Shown here: in pieces, positions 23,960-35,805 of the stretch
How positions within the stretch are numbered: the stretch's first letter is position 1
How the letters are laid out: every line of letters starts with the position of its first letter
From: Saccharum officinarum
Taxonomy: Eukaryota > Streptophyta > Magnoliopsida > Poales > Poaceae
Assembly: GCA_020631735.1 (NCBI GenBank)
Contig: CM036225.1
Span: forward strand, 62,529,183 to 62,593,182
DNA length: 64,000 nucleotides
Direction: 5' to 3'
The notes under the pieces: generated by a model
Told to the model about the DNA's origin: nothing
The model's database searches: none
What the model saw: the letters and a program-made list of their open reading frames with translations, nothing else
Made by a program: the position numbers and the translations under genes

Positions 23960-26900
23960 TCACAGGCCCTCATCGTCATTAGGAGGAACCACCTCGGCTT
24001 CAAAAAGCGAGGCCAGACGGCTTCCAGGCTCTTCGGCGGCTTCAATCAGCTCCACGCAGGCATCCTCGTTCTCCTCGTCTGTCCGGTCCGGGTCTGTGAT
24101 AAAGCCCTCAGCGACGAGCTTCATGTCGAACACAAACCCTGAATGGACGACGGCCAGCACCCTCTTCACGCCGTGATGGAGGTCGTCCCGTATCTTCTCC
24201 CGGGTAAGGCGGCCCAGCGCCACCATCCGACGGGCGAAGGAGTTCCCCGGAACATCTTCCCCGATGTCGGCATCGGGCTCGACCCCTAGGCCGTCACACA
24301 CGGTGGTGATCGTGCCCTAGAGCAGTTGGGTCCTCCGGATCTCGGCTTCGAGGAGGCTCTGGAAGGAGTTGGCAGAGGATTGGGCCTCTCGGTTCTCCCT
24401 CTCCAGCTCTGAAACATGACGAACAGATTAATACCCAACGCAAGGCCCTCCGCATCGTGGCCGTAACAATCACACTTACCCTCGATATGGGTCTGCAGGC
24501 CCACAACCTCGTCATGAAGCCCCCCACAAGTCCGCTCGAGCACAAGGAAGGCGTTGTCTTTGTCACCAATGGTTGCCTTTAGTGCCTCGATCTCTTGCCG
24601 AGCAGACTCAAGAGCTGCGTCCTTCTCTTGGACGGCTCCCTTCAGTGTCGTGACCTCGTCCTTCAGAGCATCAGAACAAGCGGTGGCCTGCTCAACCTCG
24701 ACGTTGAGGGTGTCGCGTTGACGACTAACCTGCGAGACATTCTCCTCGAGCTCCTTCACCCGTCTCGATAGGGGCTCGAGATCCCTGCGGGCCTGGGCAG
24801 CCTCCTCCCGAGCCTTGTCAATGCCAGTGCGCATCACGGCCTCGGCCGCCCATGCCTGCATCGCTTCCTCTTTCAGTACCGCGTAGGCGACGCGCAGCTC
24901 AGCCATTTTGGCGTTCCGATCGGAAAGCCGTTTCTGGGCCTCCTCGGCCAAGATCCGTTGCTGAGACAGCGCAGCCCACACGCCACTCTCATCCCGGATG
25001 AAGAGTGACTTGCGGCGGGAGTGCTCCTTCAGCTCCTGAACGCAATCCGAAAAAACCAAAAAGGTTAAAAAGCAAAGGGAAAAAGACACCAAGAAAACCA
25101 CGGAAAAAGCCGACGGGTCGATCGTACCTCGGTGGCATCCCCCATACTCCGCACGGCACCAGACGCCACTCGGAGCAACCGATCAAGGTGCCGGCGGACG
25201 CCCTCGAGATACTCCCATTGGTGCACTTCATCTTTGTCGTTCAGGACGAAGATGGGCTCGGCGTCGGGGTTCGCGACGTCCCTGAACTGGAGCGACAGCC
25301 CCCCCACCTCGGTATCTCCGCCTCTGCCCGCGCTATCGCCAGCGCGGCGATGTCGGGCCATGATGACAATGACCCAGCCGGGGCGTCTCCCGGTCCCGCG
25401 GAAGGACCGGCCTCGCCCGTAGTTTCCGCCTCTCCGACGGCCGTCGAGGCACCGGCCTGATCCGCGGCCTCGCCCCCCTCGACCCCCATCACTTGTTTCC
25501 CTTTGTCCAGGGGGGTGTCGTCGAGGGTAAGGTCCACGGTTATGGGTGCCCGCCCTCCTGAGGGAACTGGCCCCTCAACCGCCGGCGCCTCTGGAGCCGG
25601 CGCCTCGACCGAAGACGGCTCCGGTACCCGCGCCTCGATCGTAGGTGCCCCCGGAGCCGGCACCTCTTCTTCCGGCGCTCCGGTCAGGGGCTCGACCGCC
25701 CCGCCCTCCACCATACCCACTGGCTCGGCCAACGGGTCTTGTTGCGACGGCGACCTGCCCGCCAGGGCCGCCTCCTGCCCCGACACCGACGTGACCTCCT
25801 CCATGGTCACGTCAGCCCCCGCCCGCTCCGCGCCGTGGACGGGTGCCTCACCCATCGCGACCTCGACGGCAGCCTTGGCCATCGCTGACGACCTAGGCCC
25901 CGCCTCGACCGCACCGGGCGCCACCATCTCCACCGGTTCGGACCCCTCCACGGCAGGGTCTGTGCCAGTAACCACCGTGGCGTCCGCTGGTTCCTGCCGT
26001 TGTCGCAGGCACCCCTTCGTGGCCTCAACCTACCGGACCCAGGCCGCATCCTGCTCTGCCGTCCGGTTAAGGACAACGGCGCTGGCCCGCAGCGACTTCA
26101 CGGGGGTAAGCCCCATTGGCTCCGCCTTCTGCTTTAACCTGTGAAGTGAAGAAACGTCAGCCAACGGACCCCGAGAAAGGCAGGACAACCGAGCAAAGAC
26201 GCTTACCCGGAAATTGGCACCAAGGGCCTCGACCCCGTGCAACCCAAGCCTCCCGGGGCGGGCGATTGTGGCCTCGCAGCGGCCTCACCAGCAGGCCGGG
26301 CACTCCTAGGGGTCTTGACCGACGCACCGCCCTGCGCCCTTTGTGCCTCCGAGGCCAGCTGGCCTCGGGTTCTCACGCCTGCCGACGCCGCCGCCGATGA
26401 TGACGCCGGTACTGCCGTCCTAGCCCCTGCCCGAGCTTGCGGGGCTTGGGCTGGTGCGGACGTCCCCGTCGACCCCTCTTGATGGATCTGGGGTAAAGCG
26501 GCCCCTCCCATCGAGGGGCCCATCTCCTTCTCCGTCTTCTCCTCCTCCTCGGACTCCTCGACCATGATGACCGAGGAGGACGCCCCCCTGATGGGTTCCA
26601 CCAGGGGGCGAACGTCGAGAAGATCCCCCAGCCCGGTCGCAGTCTCATACCGCGACAGGGCGTCATCATCCTCACCGCTGCTATCGTCGTCCTCCCCCGA
26701 GATCGTCTCGGAAGGCGACGGCGCTAGGGGGACCCCATCGATAGTCTGCTGGCGCCGGAGCTTCTTCAACACCACCGCCTCTTTGGCCTTGTGGATTGCC
26801 CTCTTCTTGGCCGTCTCCTTGGTTTGCTTCTTCTTGGAAGCATGCTGGCATCGAGCCTCCCGGGCGGGCCGGTCCTCTGGGACTGGCGGACGTGTCTCTC

Positions 26901-27913
26901 ACAGCGCCGACAAATCCTACGCGCCGGCCTCGACCAAATCAGCGAAATCCAAAAATAAACGAAATTGGCAAACCTACTAATCCTAAGATACGTACCACTG
27001 GCTTGAACCCTTCGGTAGGTCTCATGGGGACCCGGTTAGCCTCCTCCACCTTGAAGTTCCCGACCATCTGACGCGCTCACCGGAGAACCTCCTCAAGGGA
27101 AAGGGATTCGTGGGACATCCGGGTCCCCTCCAGCGATGCCTCCGGAGTCATCTGGTCAAGGCGGAGACGACGCCGGCACAGTGGCATCACCTTACGGCGA
27201 TGGAAGGCCACGGCCACCGCCGCAGCCGTCAAGCCCCAAAGGCGAAGCTGCTGCAGCGCCGCCAGTAGCGGATCCAGGCGCGACTTCTCGGCTTCCGGCA
27301 CTCCGTATGTCCAGCGATCCTCTCGAGCGGTTAGCACGTGGTCGGTGTACCTCGGCAACTGATTTTCATCGTTGCGGAGGTAGAACCAACCCTCGTGCCA
27401 CCCACTGTTCGAAGAGGTGAGGCAAGCCGGGATGTACAGATCCTCCCGGCTCGACCTCACCTGCAGGACACAGCTCCCTACTCGGGCCGCGCACAAGACG
27501 CCCTTCTCCCCCGCCTTCTTGGCGAAGAGCTCGGCCTTGAAAAGGTGAAGCCACAGGTTCCACTGTGGCTCCACCCCAAGGTAGCCCTCGTAGACCGCCG
27601 CGAAGATGGCGGCCTGCGCGACGGCGTTGGGGGAAAGGTGGTGAAGCTCCACCTGGTAGTAGTGGAGGAGCGCGCGCATGAAGACGGACGCCGGCACGCC
27701 AAACCCCCGCTCGTGGAAGCAGACGAAGCTCACCACGTACCCCTGCGGGGGCGCCGGCTCCCGGTGGGCAGGGGGCGGCGCAATCCACTCCGGTTGCGAC
27801 CGGCTCGTCCTCGGCCGCAGCAGCCCGTCCTCGACCAATTCTTCCAACCTCCTCTCCGTCACCGAGGAGGCGGCCCAGTCGTCGGCGGGGAGGATCTGGC
27901 TCTTTCCTGCCAT
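23960..27913 (-). pseudogene. antisense gene of gypsy element (PF04195-type + coiled coil)
   Basis: Reads leftward from ATG 27913 (MAGKSQILPADDW). The first exon resembles the 'putative gypsy type transposon' family (PF04195) found in grass retroelements, with blocks such as LLHYYQVELHHLSPNA and NSGWHEGWFYL. A TGA near 27077 interrupts it; a candidate donor (GTACGTAT) follows at about 27000. Acidic/serine-rich exons (~26200-26900) and a proline/alanine-rich exon (~25240-25980) come next. A coiled-coil exon (~24290-25100) and a short C-terminal exon ending at 23960 complete it. Exon boundaries are inferred. Function is unknown; antisense genes of this kind are recurrent in Tat elements. Confidence 0.6.
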
Positions 27914-28058
27914 CGGTGTTGTCGAAAGGGGGGGTGGACGAAGAGGACGTGGTGGCGGCAGCGATGCGGGCGCAGAGCGCGATAAGGCAAGGGTTGTCTG
28001 ATGTAGAAGAATGCAGGAGCGCAAGGGAACGGAGGGGAACGCAGACCCCCAGGCCTTG

Positions 28059-28068
28059 ATTTTATATG
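28059..28068 (-). promoter_or_regulatory. TATA box of the antisense gene
   Basis: On the minus strand this reads CATATAAAAT, about 145 nt upstream of ATG 27913, followed by a CT-rich leader. The spacing suits a plant promoter driving the antisense gene independently of the LTR. Confidence 0.55.
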
Positions 28069-28323
28069 CCCAGGCGGAAGCCCAACAGCCGCACGAAAAG
28101 GTAGGAACAGTTTCCCGCATTAAATGCGCCCACCTAACCGTTTCCTTACATCTCGCAGGAGTCGGGCACGTGGCCGTCCCCCACGTCGTAACCGTACGCC
28201 ACGTCGCCCACTACCGCGCCGATCTCGCCTCCCCCAAAAGACGCACCCGGCTAACGGGCGGGGGAGGGATCCGCGGACGGATATTCCCAGATATCTGGGA
28301 AACGGGCCCCGAGCCCGGTATAA

Positions 28324-29765
28324 GCCTCGAGGGAGCGAAAGCTGGCCCTCGACCAGGGTTCGATAGCTGCCCTTGAGCAACAGAGTTAGGGACGACCCAG
28401 GGTGCGCCCGTACATGGCCAAGGGCTCGAGCCACGCTCTCGAGGCACCCCAGGACGTATTCGAGGCCGAAGGAGGAGGTCGTCGTAGGAATCCCCCCGGG
28501 GGAGGCATCGAGCCCTCGAATCCTGTCGCAGGGAATCGAGATCCACACGACCACTCCTTGGCATCTTTGGGAGCGCCTCCGGGCCACTAGCTGACCCCTA
28601 ACGAACGGGGCACGGGCTCTCACTCGAATTCCCCCGCTAGCAGCTCACCAGAGATCGTCGGAACTCGCGCCCAAATGAGGGTAGTACGGCGTTCTCCACC
28701 CCTCCTCCTTTTTTTGAAAAGGAGCATGAGGGTCACACAAAAGACGGTCGGAACTCTGATCGACCTCGTGCGCGCGAGGCTCGGGGGCTCGACCGCAGAA
28801 ACCTAAGCCTCGAGGGAACGAAAGCTGGCCCTCGACCAGGGTTCGACAGCTGCCCTCGAGCAACAGAGTTAGGGACGACCCAGGGTGCGCCCGTACATGG
28901 CCAAGGGCTCGAGCCACGCTCTCGAGGCACCCCAGGATGTATTCGAGGCCGAAGGAGGAGGTCATCGTAGGAATCCCCTCGGGGGAGGCATCGAGCCCTC
29001 GAATCCTGTCGCAGGGAATCGAGATCCACACGACCACTCCTTGGCATCTTTGAGAGCGCCTCCGGGCCACTAGCCGACCCCTAACGAACGGGGCATGGGC
29101 TCTCACTCGAATTCCCCCGCTAGCAGCTCATCGGAGATCGTTGGAACTCGCGCCCAAACGAGGGTAGTACGGTGTTCTCCACCCCTCCTCCTTTTTTCGA
29201 AAGGGAGCGTGAGGGTCGCACAAAAGACGGTCGGGACTCTGATCGACCTCGTGCGCGCGAGGCTCGGGGGCTCGACCGCAGAAACCTAAGCCTCGAGGGA
29301 GCGAAAGCTGGCCCTCGACCAGGGTTTGACAGCTGCCCTCGAGCAACAGAGTTAGGGACGACCCAGGGTGCGCCCATACATAGCCAAGGGCTCGAGCCAC
29401 GCTCTCGAGGCACCCCAGGACGTATTCGAGGCCGAAGGAGGAGGTCATCGTAGGAATCCCCCCAGGGGAGGCATCGAGCCCTCGAATCCTGTCGCAGGGA
29501 ATCGAGATCCACATGACCACTCCTTGGCATCTTTGAGAGCGCCTCCGGGCCACTAGCCGACCCCTAACGAATGGGGCACGGGCTCTCACTCGAATTCCCC
29601 CGCTAGCAGCTCACCGGAGATCATCGGAACTCGCGCCCAAACGAGGGTAGTACGGCGTTCTCCACCCCTCCTCCTTTTTTCGAAAAGGAGCATGAGGGTC
29701 GCACAAAAGACGGTCGAGACTCTGATCGACCTCATGCGCGTGAGGCTCGGGGGCTCGGCCGCAAC
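28324..29765. repeat. 483-bp tandem triplication before the 3' LTR
   Basis: Three consecutive copies begin with GCCTCGAGGGA at 28324, 28807 and 29290; the third is cut near 29765. All are GC-rich. The similar ORFs on both strands (for example MRPYMAKGSSHALE three times) are by-products of the repeat. Confidence 0.9.
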
Positions 29766-29940
29766 GAATCATCCCCTAATAAAACAAAAACAAGACCTCG
29801 GAGGAGTCCCAGCACTCCACCGAGGCCTCGGGGGCTACACCCGGCGGGTGCGCTCGCGCGCCCCCACCGGAAAAAATCACGACGCTACGACTCTAGTTCG
29901 AACAAACCTCTGGGAGAGTGATCACACACTCACCCAAAGG

Positions 29941-31044
29941 CTTGGGGGCTACTGTCGGTACCAAAAGTACGGGGGTACCCACACCCATCGCTAGTAAAAA
30001 ACTAAAACGACTGAAACCGCAATAAAAAGCAGCCCGCCTCGACCGCGCATCCTGCCCGCCTCGTACGAGGCCCGCTCGATGGGGCGCCTCGACCGCGCCC
30101 CATCCCGTACGGCAAGCTACCTCGACGGCGCTCTGACCCGCGCGAAGCTCGTCCGCCCACTGGGAAAAACTCTAACTCGCGTGAGCCTGGGTCGAGCGCC
30201 TCGACTCCTTCTCTTTACCTACCCCAGGACAAAAGCCATAGCATTTAATGCGGTTACCTACTATCACCTACCGGTATGGCTGCGATCAGGATCGACGTGG
30301 GAACAATGCCCGTGTCAGGTCTCACTGTTTTACCACCCATCCCATGATGGGAGGTGAAACCCGTCACTATACCCACCTTACCACGCACTGTTTACCATCG
30401 ATCACCCTCGAGGGAGGATAAGACAAGGCCCGTTCTCCGCAATCTCGGGGATTCGGCCTTATCCATCCGGTCTCGACCCGGCCTCGACCCAACCTCGACG
30501 CTCGGCACAGTTCAACGGCAAGGGAAGGACGGTATGGCACGGCGCTCCGGGTCATTTTGCCGTCTCGTCTCCCACGACGCCATGGTGCCCAGGGATGGCC
30601 AGCCATTCCCAGGGCACGTCGCTACAGTCAACTCAACAGGAATCGACCAAACATCACCTCAAGGCTCCCCGTCGTCCTGGCCTCCTCTCACCCTATAAAA
30701 GGGTAGGCCAGGGTTCTACGAGAAAAAAAGGAAGGAAGCACCCGACCGGACAACAACAGACAACGAAGAAAAACAAGAGATCGATACCTCAAGCAACCAC
30801 CCTTGTCCTTTTTTCCTCTCTTTGAGACTTGGGCTCGACGCCCTCTCTCGCATGCTTGTAACCCCTACACGAGCACTTCGGTGCAAGGAAATACAAACTT
30901 CTTCCCCCCCCCCGCTAGACGTAGGGCCTTCTTTTGCCCAAACCAGGATAAACCCCCGTGTGTTCTCCTTGCATCACCATCTAGGAAAGAGACACACAGC
31001 ATTTACTCGTTGGTTTAGGACCCCCTCGGATCCAAACACTGACA
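29941..31044 (+). repeat. gypsy 3' LTR with polypurine tract
   Basis: A polypurine-like CTTGGGGGCTAC directly precedes TGTCGGTACC at 29953. The LTR ends CACTGACA at 31044, giving TGTC...GACA ends and a length of about 1.09 kb. A TATA box (CCCTATAAAAGGG) lies near 30703. The sequence beyond 31044 is hAT DNA. No partner LTR or target duplication can be checked because the 5' end is lost. Confidence 0.75.
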
Positions 31045-31079
31045 CGTAGGAAACATGCAAATAGCAGATGGTATACCTA

Positions 31080-33380
31080 TCAATCAAATAATGGTCCTTT
31101 GATTTTTTTTGTTTCTGCAAGCCGACGGCAAAGATCACCTACACTTGTTAAATCCTGAAACTTCGAATTGGTAGGCACATCAAGCTCATAATGTTGTAAT
31201 TGGCATCTCAATTTGACTATTTCTTGATCTGAGAAGTCGGCGGGATAAAACTTTGAAGCTAAAGTACACACATCATCAATCTTGAATGAACTGAATGAAT
31301 CTTTAGGATCCAAACTAGTACACAAAACAAGAAGCTCAGTTGCTTGTTCACTGAACCTAGAATTTAGCTCTTGTAGTTGCTGATCAACTGCAACTATAAA
31401 AACATCATATTTGTAGTGATGCTCAACTGTTGTCTCACTACTTGAATGAGATCGAATATAATTAGCATAGAACCCATTCATATCTGGAATAGTAATGTCT
31501 TGTTTAGTAAAAAAAGCTATCACTTTTTCAAGAAGTTTGCTCCAACCATGATCCCATAGATTCTGAATCAATTTTTTTTGTGGTGGCAACATCATCCATA
31601 GCATTTACAACATCTTGAGATTTCTGTTGTAACTTTCTGCAAAGAAGATTCGTGATTCCCATCAACTCTTTCATTAGATGTAAAATAAATACAAAGTCAA
31701 ATGACATCATCAATCTAACAGCACCAGCAGCCTTCCCTCGTACTGAAGCAGTACTTCCTGGACCTTTAGTAGTAACAATATCTTTAAGTACTAAATAAGT
31801 AGCTTTGTATGCTCTCAAAAGGCTACAAACAGAATCATAATGGGAGCTCCACCTAGTGTCACCAGACCTCCTTAATGTTCCAACTTAGTTTGCTCCACTT
31901 GCAATTTCTAAGTCACCAAGTTCAATAAGACGTTCCATTTCAGCTACTTGATTAGCATGCAGATCATCATTTCTTTTGCTAGAAGAAACAACGGTATTGA
32001 CAATAAAAGAAAGAAGATCAAAAAAGTTTTCAACCTCATATACTTCTTTAGCTGTAGCAACAAGAGCTAATTGTAATTGATGAGCAAAGCAATGCACATA
32101 GTATGCATAAGGGCAATCTTCCCTGAATTTTGCCTGCAGTCCATTCCACTCTCCGCACATGTTACTAGCACCATCATATTCTTGTCCACGAATATTTTGC
32201 ACATCTAGATTATGATATGATAAGACAGAGCATAATTCTTGGTGAAGAGTGGCTGATGATGTATCATGGACATGGACAAGATCAAAGAAACCGTTCCCGA
32301 ATGAAACCCTCTTTGTCAACAAAATGAACAACTGCCATTTGTTCTCTTTTTGACTCATCTCTAGACTCATCAACAATCAAGCAAAATTTAGAATCACCAA
32401 TTTCATGACGAATTGTTGATTGCACTTTAGAAGCCATAACATCCAAAATTTCCTTTTGAATTTTTTGTGAAGTATATTGGGCATTTTGTGGAGCATTATC
32501 TAGGACAACTACATTGACCTCTTCATTATATGAAGCTAGAAGTTTCAACATTTCATGAAAATTACCTTGGTTCTTTGAAGTAGCTGATTCATCACGTCCT
32601 CGAAAAGAGCAACCTTGAAAAGCTAAGTATCGAACTGCATCAATAGATGTCCCAAGACGCAACCGATTCTTCCTGATATCTTCTTGTGTTTGTTTCTGCA
32701 ACGCATGCTCAATATGGCCTACTGTATTCTTCAGATTATCATAACACTTCATATTAAAATTATGAGCAAATTTACTATCATTTCCCATGTGAACCAAGAG
32801 TGAACAGTTAGCACCATCATTCACTTTTTTTCCAATTATTAAATCCTTTCACTATAAATGTATCAGACCCTGCCTTTCCCGATGGCTTCTTAGAAAATAG
32901 AAAGCAAGGAAAACAAAAGGCTGCATCTTTTGCGGGTGAATATTCTAACCAAGGAAAAGCAGTGAACCAATGAGATTGAAACCTGCGTGGATGACTTGCT
33001 GGACCAGAAGAATGATATGTGTCCATGTAAAACTAATAAGGGCCATGCATCATGTATACTTTGCGAACTTGATCTCTTTCATTAGCAGGATACTCCCAAA
33101 TTTGCTGACGCAAGCCCGGATCTCGTTCAACTATCAATACACCGGCATCAGCAATTTCAGCATTGATCCTTTGAACTTTGGGTGCTGGTTGTCTTGGTGC
33201 TTCTTCTGCAGTCCTCTGATCATCAGGGTTGAGAGCTTCTTCTTCAACCATAGCACCTTGATCTAATTGAGGGCAAACAACAGGAGAATTATTTTGCTCC
33301 CGTCCATGTCCTTCACCATCTCTATCTACCTTCTTGAAAAAAGAATCAATTGTACTATCAATTCTTCTTTTAGGAGGCAT
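31080..33380 (-). pseudogene. hAT-family transposase (TTF zinc finger / DUF4371-type)
   Basis: Starts at ATG 33380 (MPPKRRIDSTIDSFF). The N-terminal 115 codons are followed by a TTF-type zinc-finger segment (HPRRFQSHWFTAFPWLEY; FCFPCFLF) at ~32820-33030. The RNase H-like transposase core has FCLIVDESRDESKREQ, GQEYDGASNMCG and YVHCFAHQLQLALVA. Breaks: stops at about 33033 and 31885, and frame slips in homopolymer runs near 32830, 32285 and 31590. The C-terminal dimerisation domain is missing. Such proteins cut and paste hAT DNA; this copy is dead. Confidence 0.8.
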
Positions 33381-33852
33381 TGTTTCCTACCTGAATATCC
33401 ATACAGTGATACAAATAAAAAATTTGCATGAATGATTATTACAAATTATTAATTAAATAATAGAAAGCACATCATTGATTACATTTACTTTGCGGCCGCT
33501 TGCACAATCTGGTTTGTGCAGTTGCGTATGCAGACTTGCTCCTTGAATCCTTGCCCTGATGCCCTCACACGTCGTGATGAACTGATGATCGGCTGCTCCG
33601 TTGCTACCTGCAGCCTGCTCCTCTACGGTCGACTGCTCGGCTGCTCTCTGAACTCTAATGGGGAACTGGCGATTGGCAAAGGGCGATCAGCCGATCCACG
33701 CGCGTGATCTGATCTGGCGATGGGGGAAGTGGAAGCGACGAGTCCGCAAGACAGAGATGGAACTTCTAGAGGCTGCGAGACGCGAGTCTCATCGTACTCG
33801 TACAGGAATACAGCCTTTCTCCTTCACTTGTTGCTGGGCTGGGCCATGACTT

Positions 33853-35751
33853 TGAAAGCTCTATGTTTGGTGTTGGTAATTAGTGACAATGCCTAAGTAT
33901 TAATCCTATGCCTAAGTTGTATATAGCATATGAGGATTAGTACATTCCAAGGTTGGTGGCAAGATGGACATGGTGATCATGATGGCCACACTTGAATTTG
34001 GACGCAACCCTATGTGATCAAGGCAAAGGTATATGCTTAAGGGTTGTGTTTTAGTAACCAAGACACCTAGTAGATGTGGTTACATTATAGGTTAGATATC
34101 CGTACTATAAAGAGGGGAATGACGTGGCTATTGAACACCTAAGTGCCTCTAGGTGTGCATTTCATAATCATATGCATTTGGATAGAACTAATGATGCCAC
34201 GAAAAATTATTGTAAAAATGCTAACACACTCGCACATGACATGATCACTTGGTGGTGTTAGCACTTTTGCGATGGCGTTGGAGTTTGAGCGGTAGAGATG
34301 GTTTGGGTCCCTCTATCCCTCCCGCCGAGCTTGCGAGACGGGATTCAAGTGTTTTCGAGGAGTTAAAACGACTATTATCTACTACGCCGGAAGTAGGAAA
34401 AGAAACGGAGGCGAACGGAGGTCACAGAAGTGACCGGACGCTAGACCGGACGCGGTCTCTGTTTGACCGGACGCGTCCGGTCAGTGTTCAGTGTCTGTGC
34501 ATGTTTCGGTTTTTGATCGGACGCGGTGGCACGTCTGGTCACAGTCGACCGAACGCGTCCGGTCGTTGAGGGAGCTTACTGGACTCCAACCGGACGCTGG
34601 CACTGTGGCGTTCGGTCAGTTCTGCAGCGCGTCCGGTCGTTGTTTCGTTGTGCGCTGCTCAGGCTTGACCAGCGCGTCCGGTCCGTTACGGGACCAGCGT
34701 GTTCGGTCGTTGCGTGGAGCGCGTCCGATCGGTGGTTCGTGAGCGTAGGCGCTGTGTGATCGGCGCGTCCAGTCAATTGGACCAGCGCGTTCGATCAGTG
34801 CGTCTGCAGCGTTTTCAAGTGCCTAACGGCTATATTCGAAGGGGTACGTTTATAAATACTCATTGGCCGGCTCAAGGCTCACTCTCTTGGACATTTGACA
34901 TACTTGTGAGCACTTTGAGCTAAGCAACTCCCCTCCCACTCATCTCTCTTGCTTCTTTGTATATTCGAAGTGAAATTGAGTGATCCAAGTGCATTTGCAT
35001 TGTGAGATTGCATCTAGTTGACACTTGGTGGTTGATTTGCTATGGGATTCTTGTTTTTCTTGGTGGTTGCCGCCACCTAGACGGCTTGGAGCAGCTTGGA
35101 GGCGTTGGCAAGAGTTGGTGATTGTTCTTGGCCACCTCCGATGATTGTGAGGGGTTTGTGCCTACCTCAGCGAAGCGCCAAAGGCAACGTTATTAAATTG
35201 CTCATATCATTGCAACCTTTTGCCATTTGGTAGGTTCTTGTGGCACCTTTTGAGAGGCTCGGTGTGTGACCGATTAGCTACTGAACCACGTGGTGAAGAG
35301 GGGCACAACGGGGACTAGCGTGCTGGCAAGCACGTGAACCTCGGGATAAATCTTGTGTCATCACTTTCATATTGTGATTGATCCCGGTGTTCGGTTGTCT
35401 TGGTATTTATTATTGATCATATTGGTTGGCTCAATACATCGCCCCTCGGTGAAACTCTCCTAACTCAACTCCGCATTACCTTCTTAGTTACCTTTGCTAG
35501 CTAGTTAGCTTTGCTAGAGTAGCTCTTTTGTGTAGCTTGCTAGTTATAGTTGTAGTTTCCTTCTCGGTTTGACTTGTGCGGTTAAGTGCAAATATACTAG
35601 ACTTGTGAATTGGATAGGTGGCTTGCAAACACTCTGTAGGCTAAGCAAAACTCGCATCTCGCTATTTGTTATATTGATAAACTTGTTTAGTTTGTCTTTG
35701 TAGAAATTTTTAAAAGGCTATTCACCCCCCTCTAGCCATCAAGACCTTTCA
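33853..35751 (+). repeat. Copia 5' LTR
   Basis: 1,899 bp, TG...CA ends. A TATA box (TTTATAAATA) lies near 34849. Upstream, from 34430 to 34800, the motif CGCGTCCGGTC and its relatives recur about a dozen times, often as palindromic GACCGGACGCGTCCGGTC. Several short ORFs across this GC-rich patch are artefacts. Confidence 0.9.
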
Positions 35752-35753
35752 AG

Positions 35754-35766
35754 TGGTATTGGAGCC
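35754..35766 (+). promoter_or_regulatory. Copia primer-binding site
   Basis: Reads TGGTATTGGAGCC, a near complement of the initiator tRNA-Met 3' end, two bases after the 5' LTR. Confidence 0.8.
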
Positions 35767-35805
35767 GTGGTCACCGTTTGCAAGGCTTAACAACCTCGGT
35801 GCAAG

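Larger units (their letters stand above)
21823..31044 (+). mobile_element. Ty3/gypsy (Tat-like) element, 5'-truncated and internally deleted
   Basis: It has a gag/protease remnant, integrase C-terminus, long 3' region with tandem repeats, an antisense gene, a purine-rich tract and one LTR. No 5' LTR or primer-binding site is present; the element starts abruptly at the inverted-duplication boundary. A long region between pol and the 3' LTR holding an antisense ORF is typical of the Tat lineage in plants. CG content is much higher than in the viral array. Confidence 0.8.

Noticed and set aside
25005..27985. Many long plus-strand ORFs in the GC-rich region
   Set aside because: They are shadows of the antisense gene on the minus strand; the domain-like blocks are all on minus.
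28120..29589. Three similar ~150-codon minus-strand ORFs
   Set aside because: They repeat with the 483-bp tandem unit and show no domain; opposite-strand frames repeat equally.
34249..34923. Arginine/serine-rich ORFs in the Copia LTR
   Set aside because: They arise from the CGCGTCCGGTC array and differ between the two LTRs through indels.
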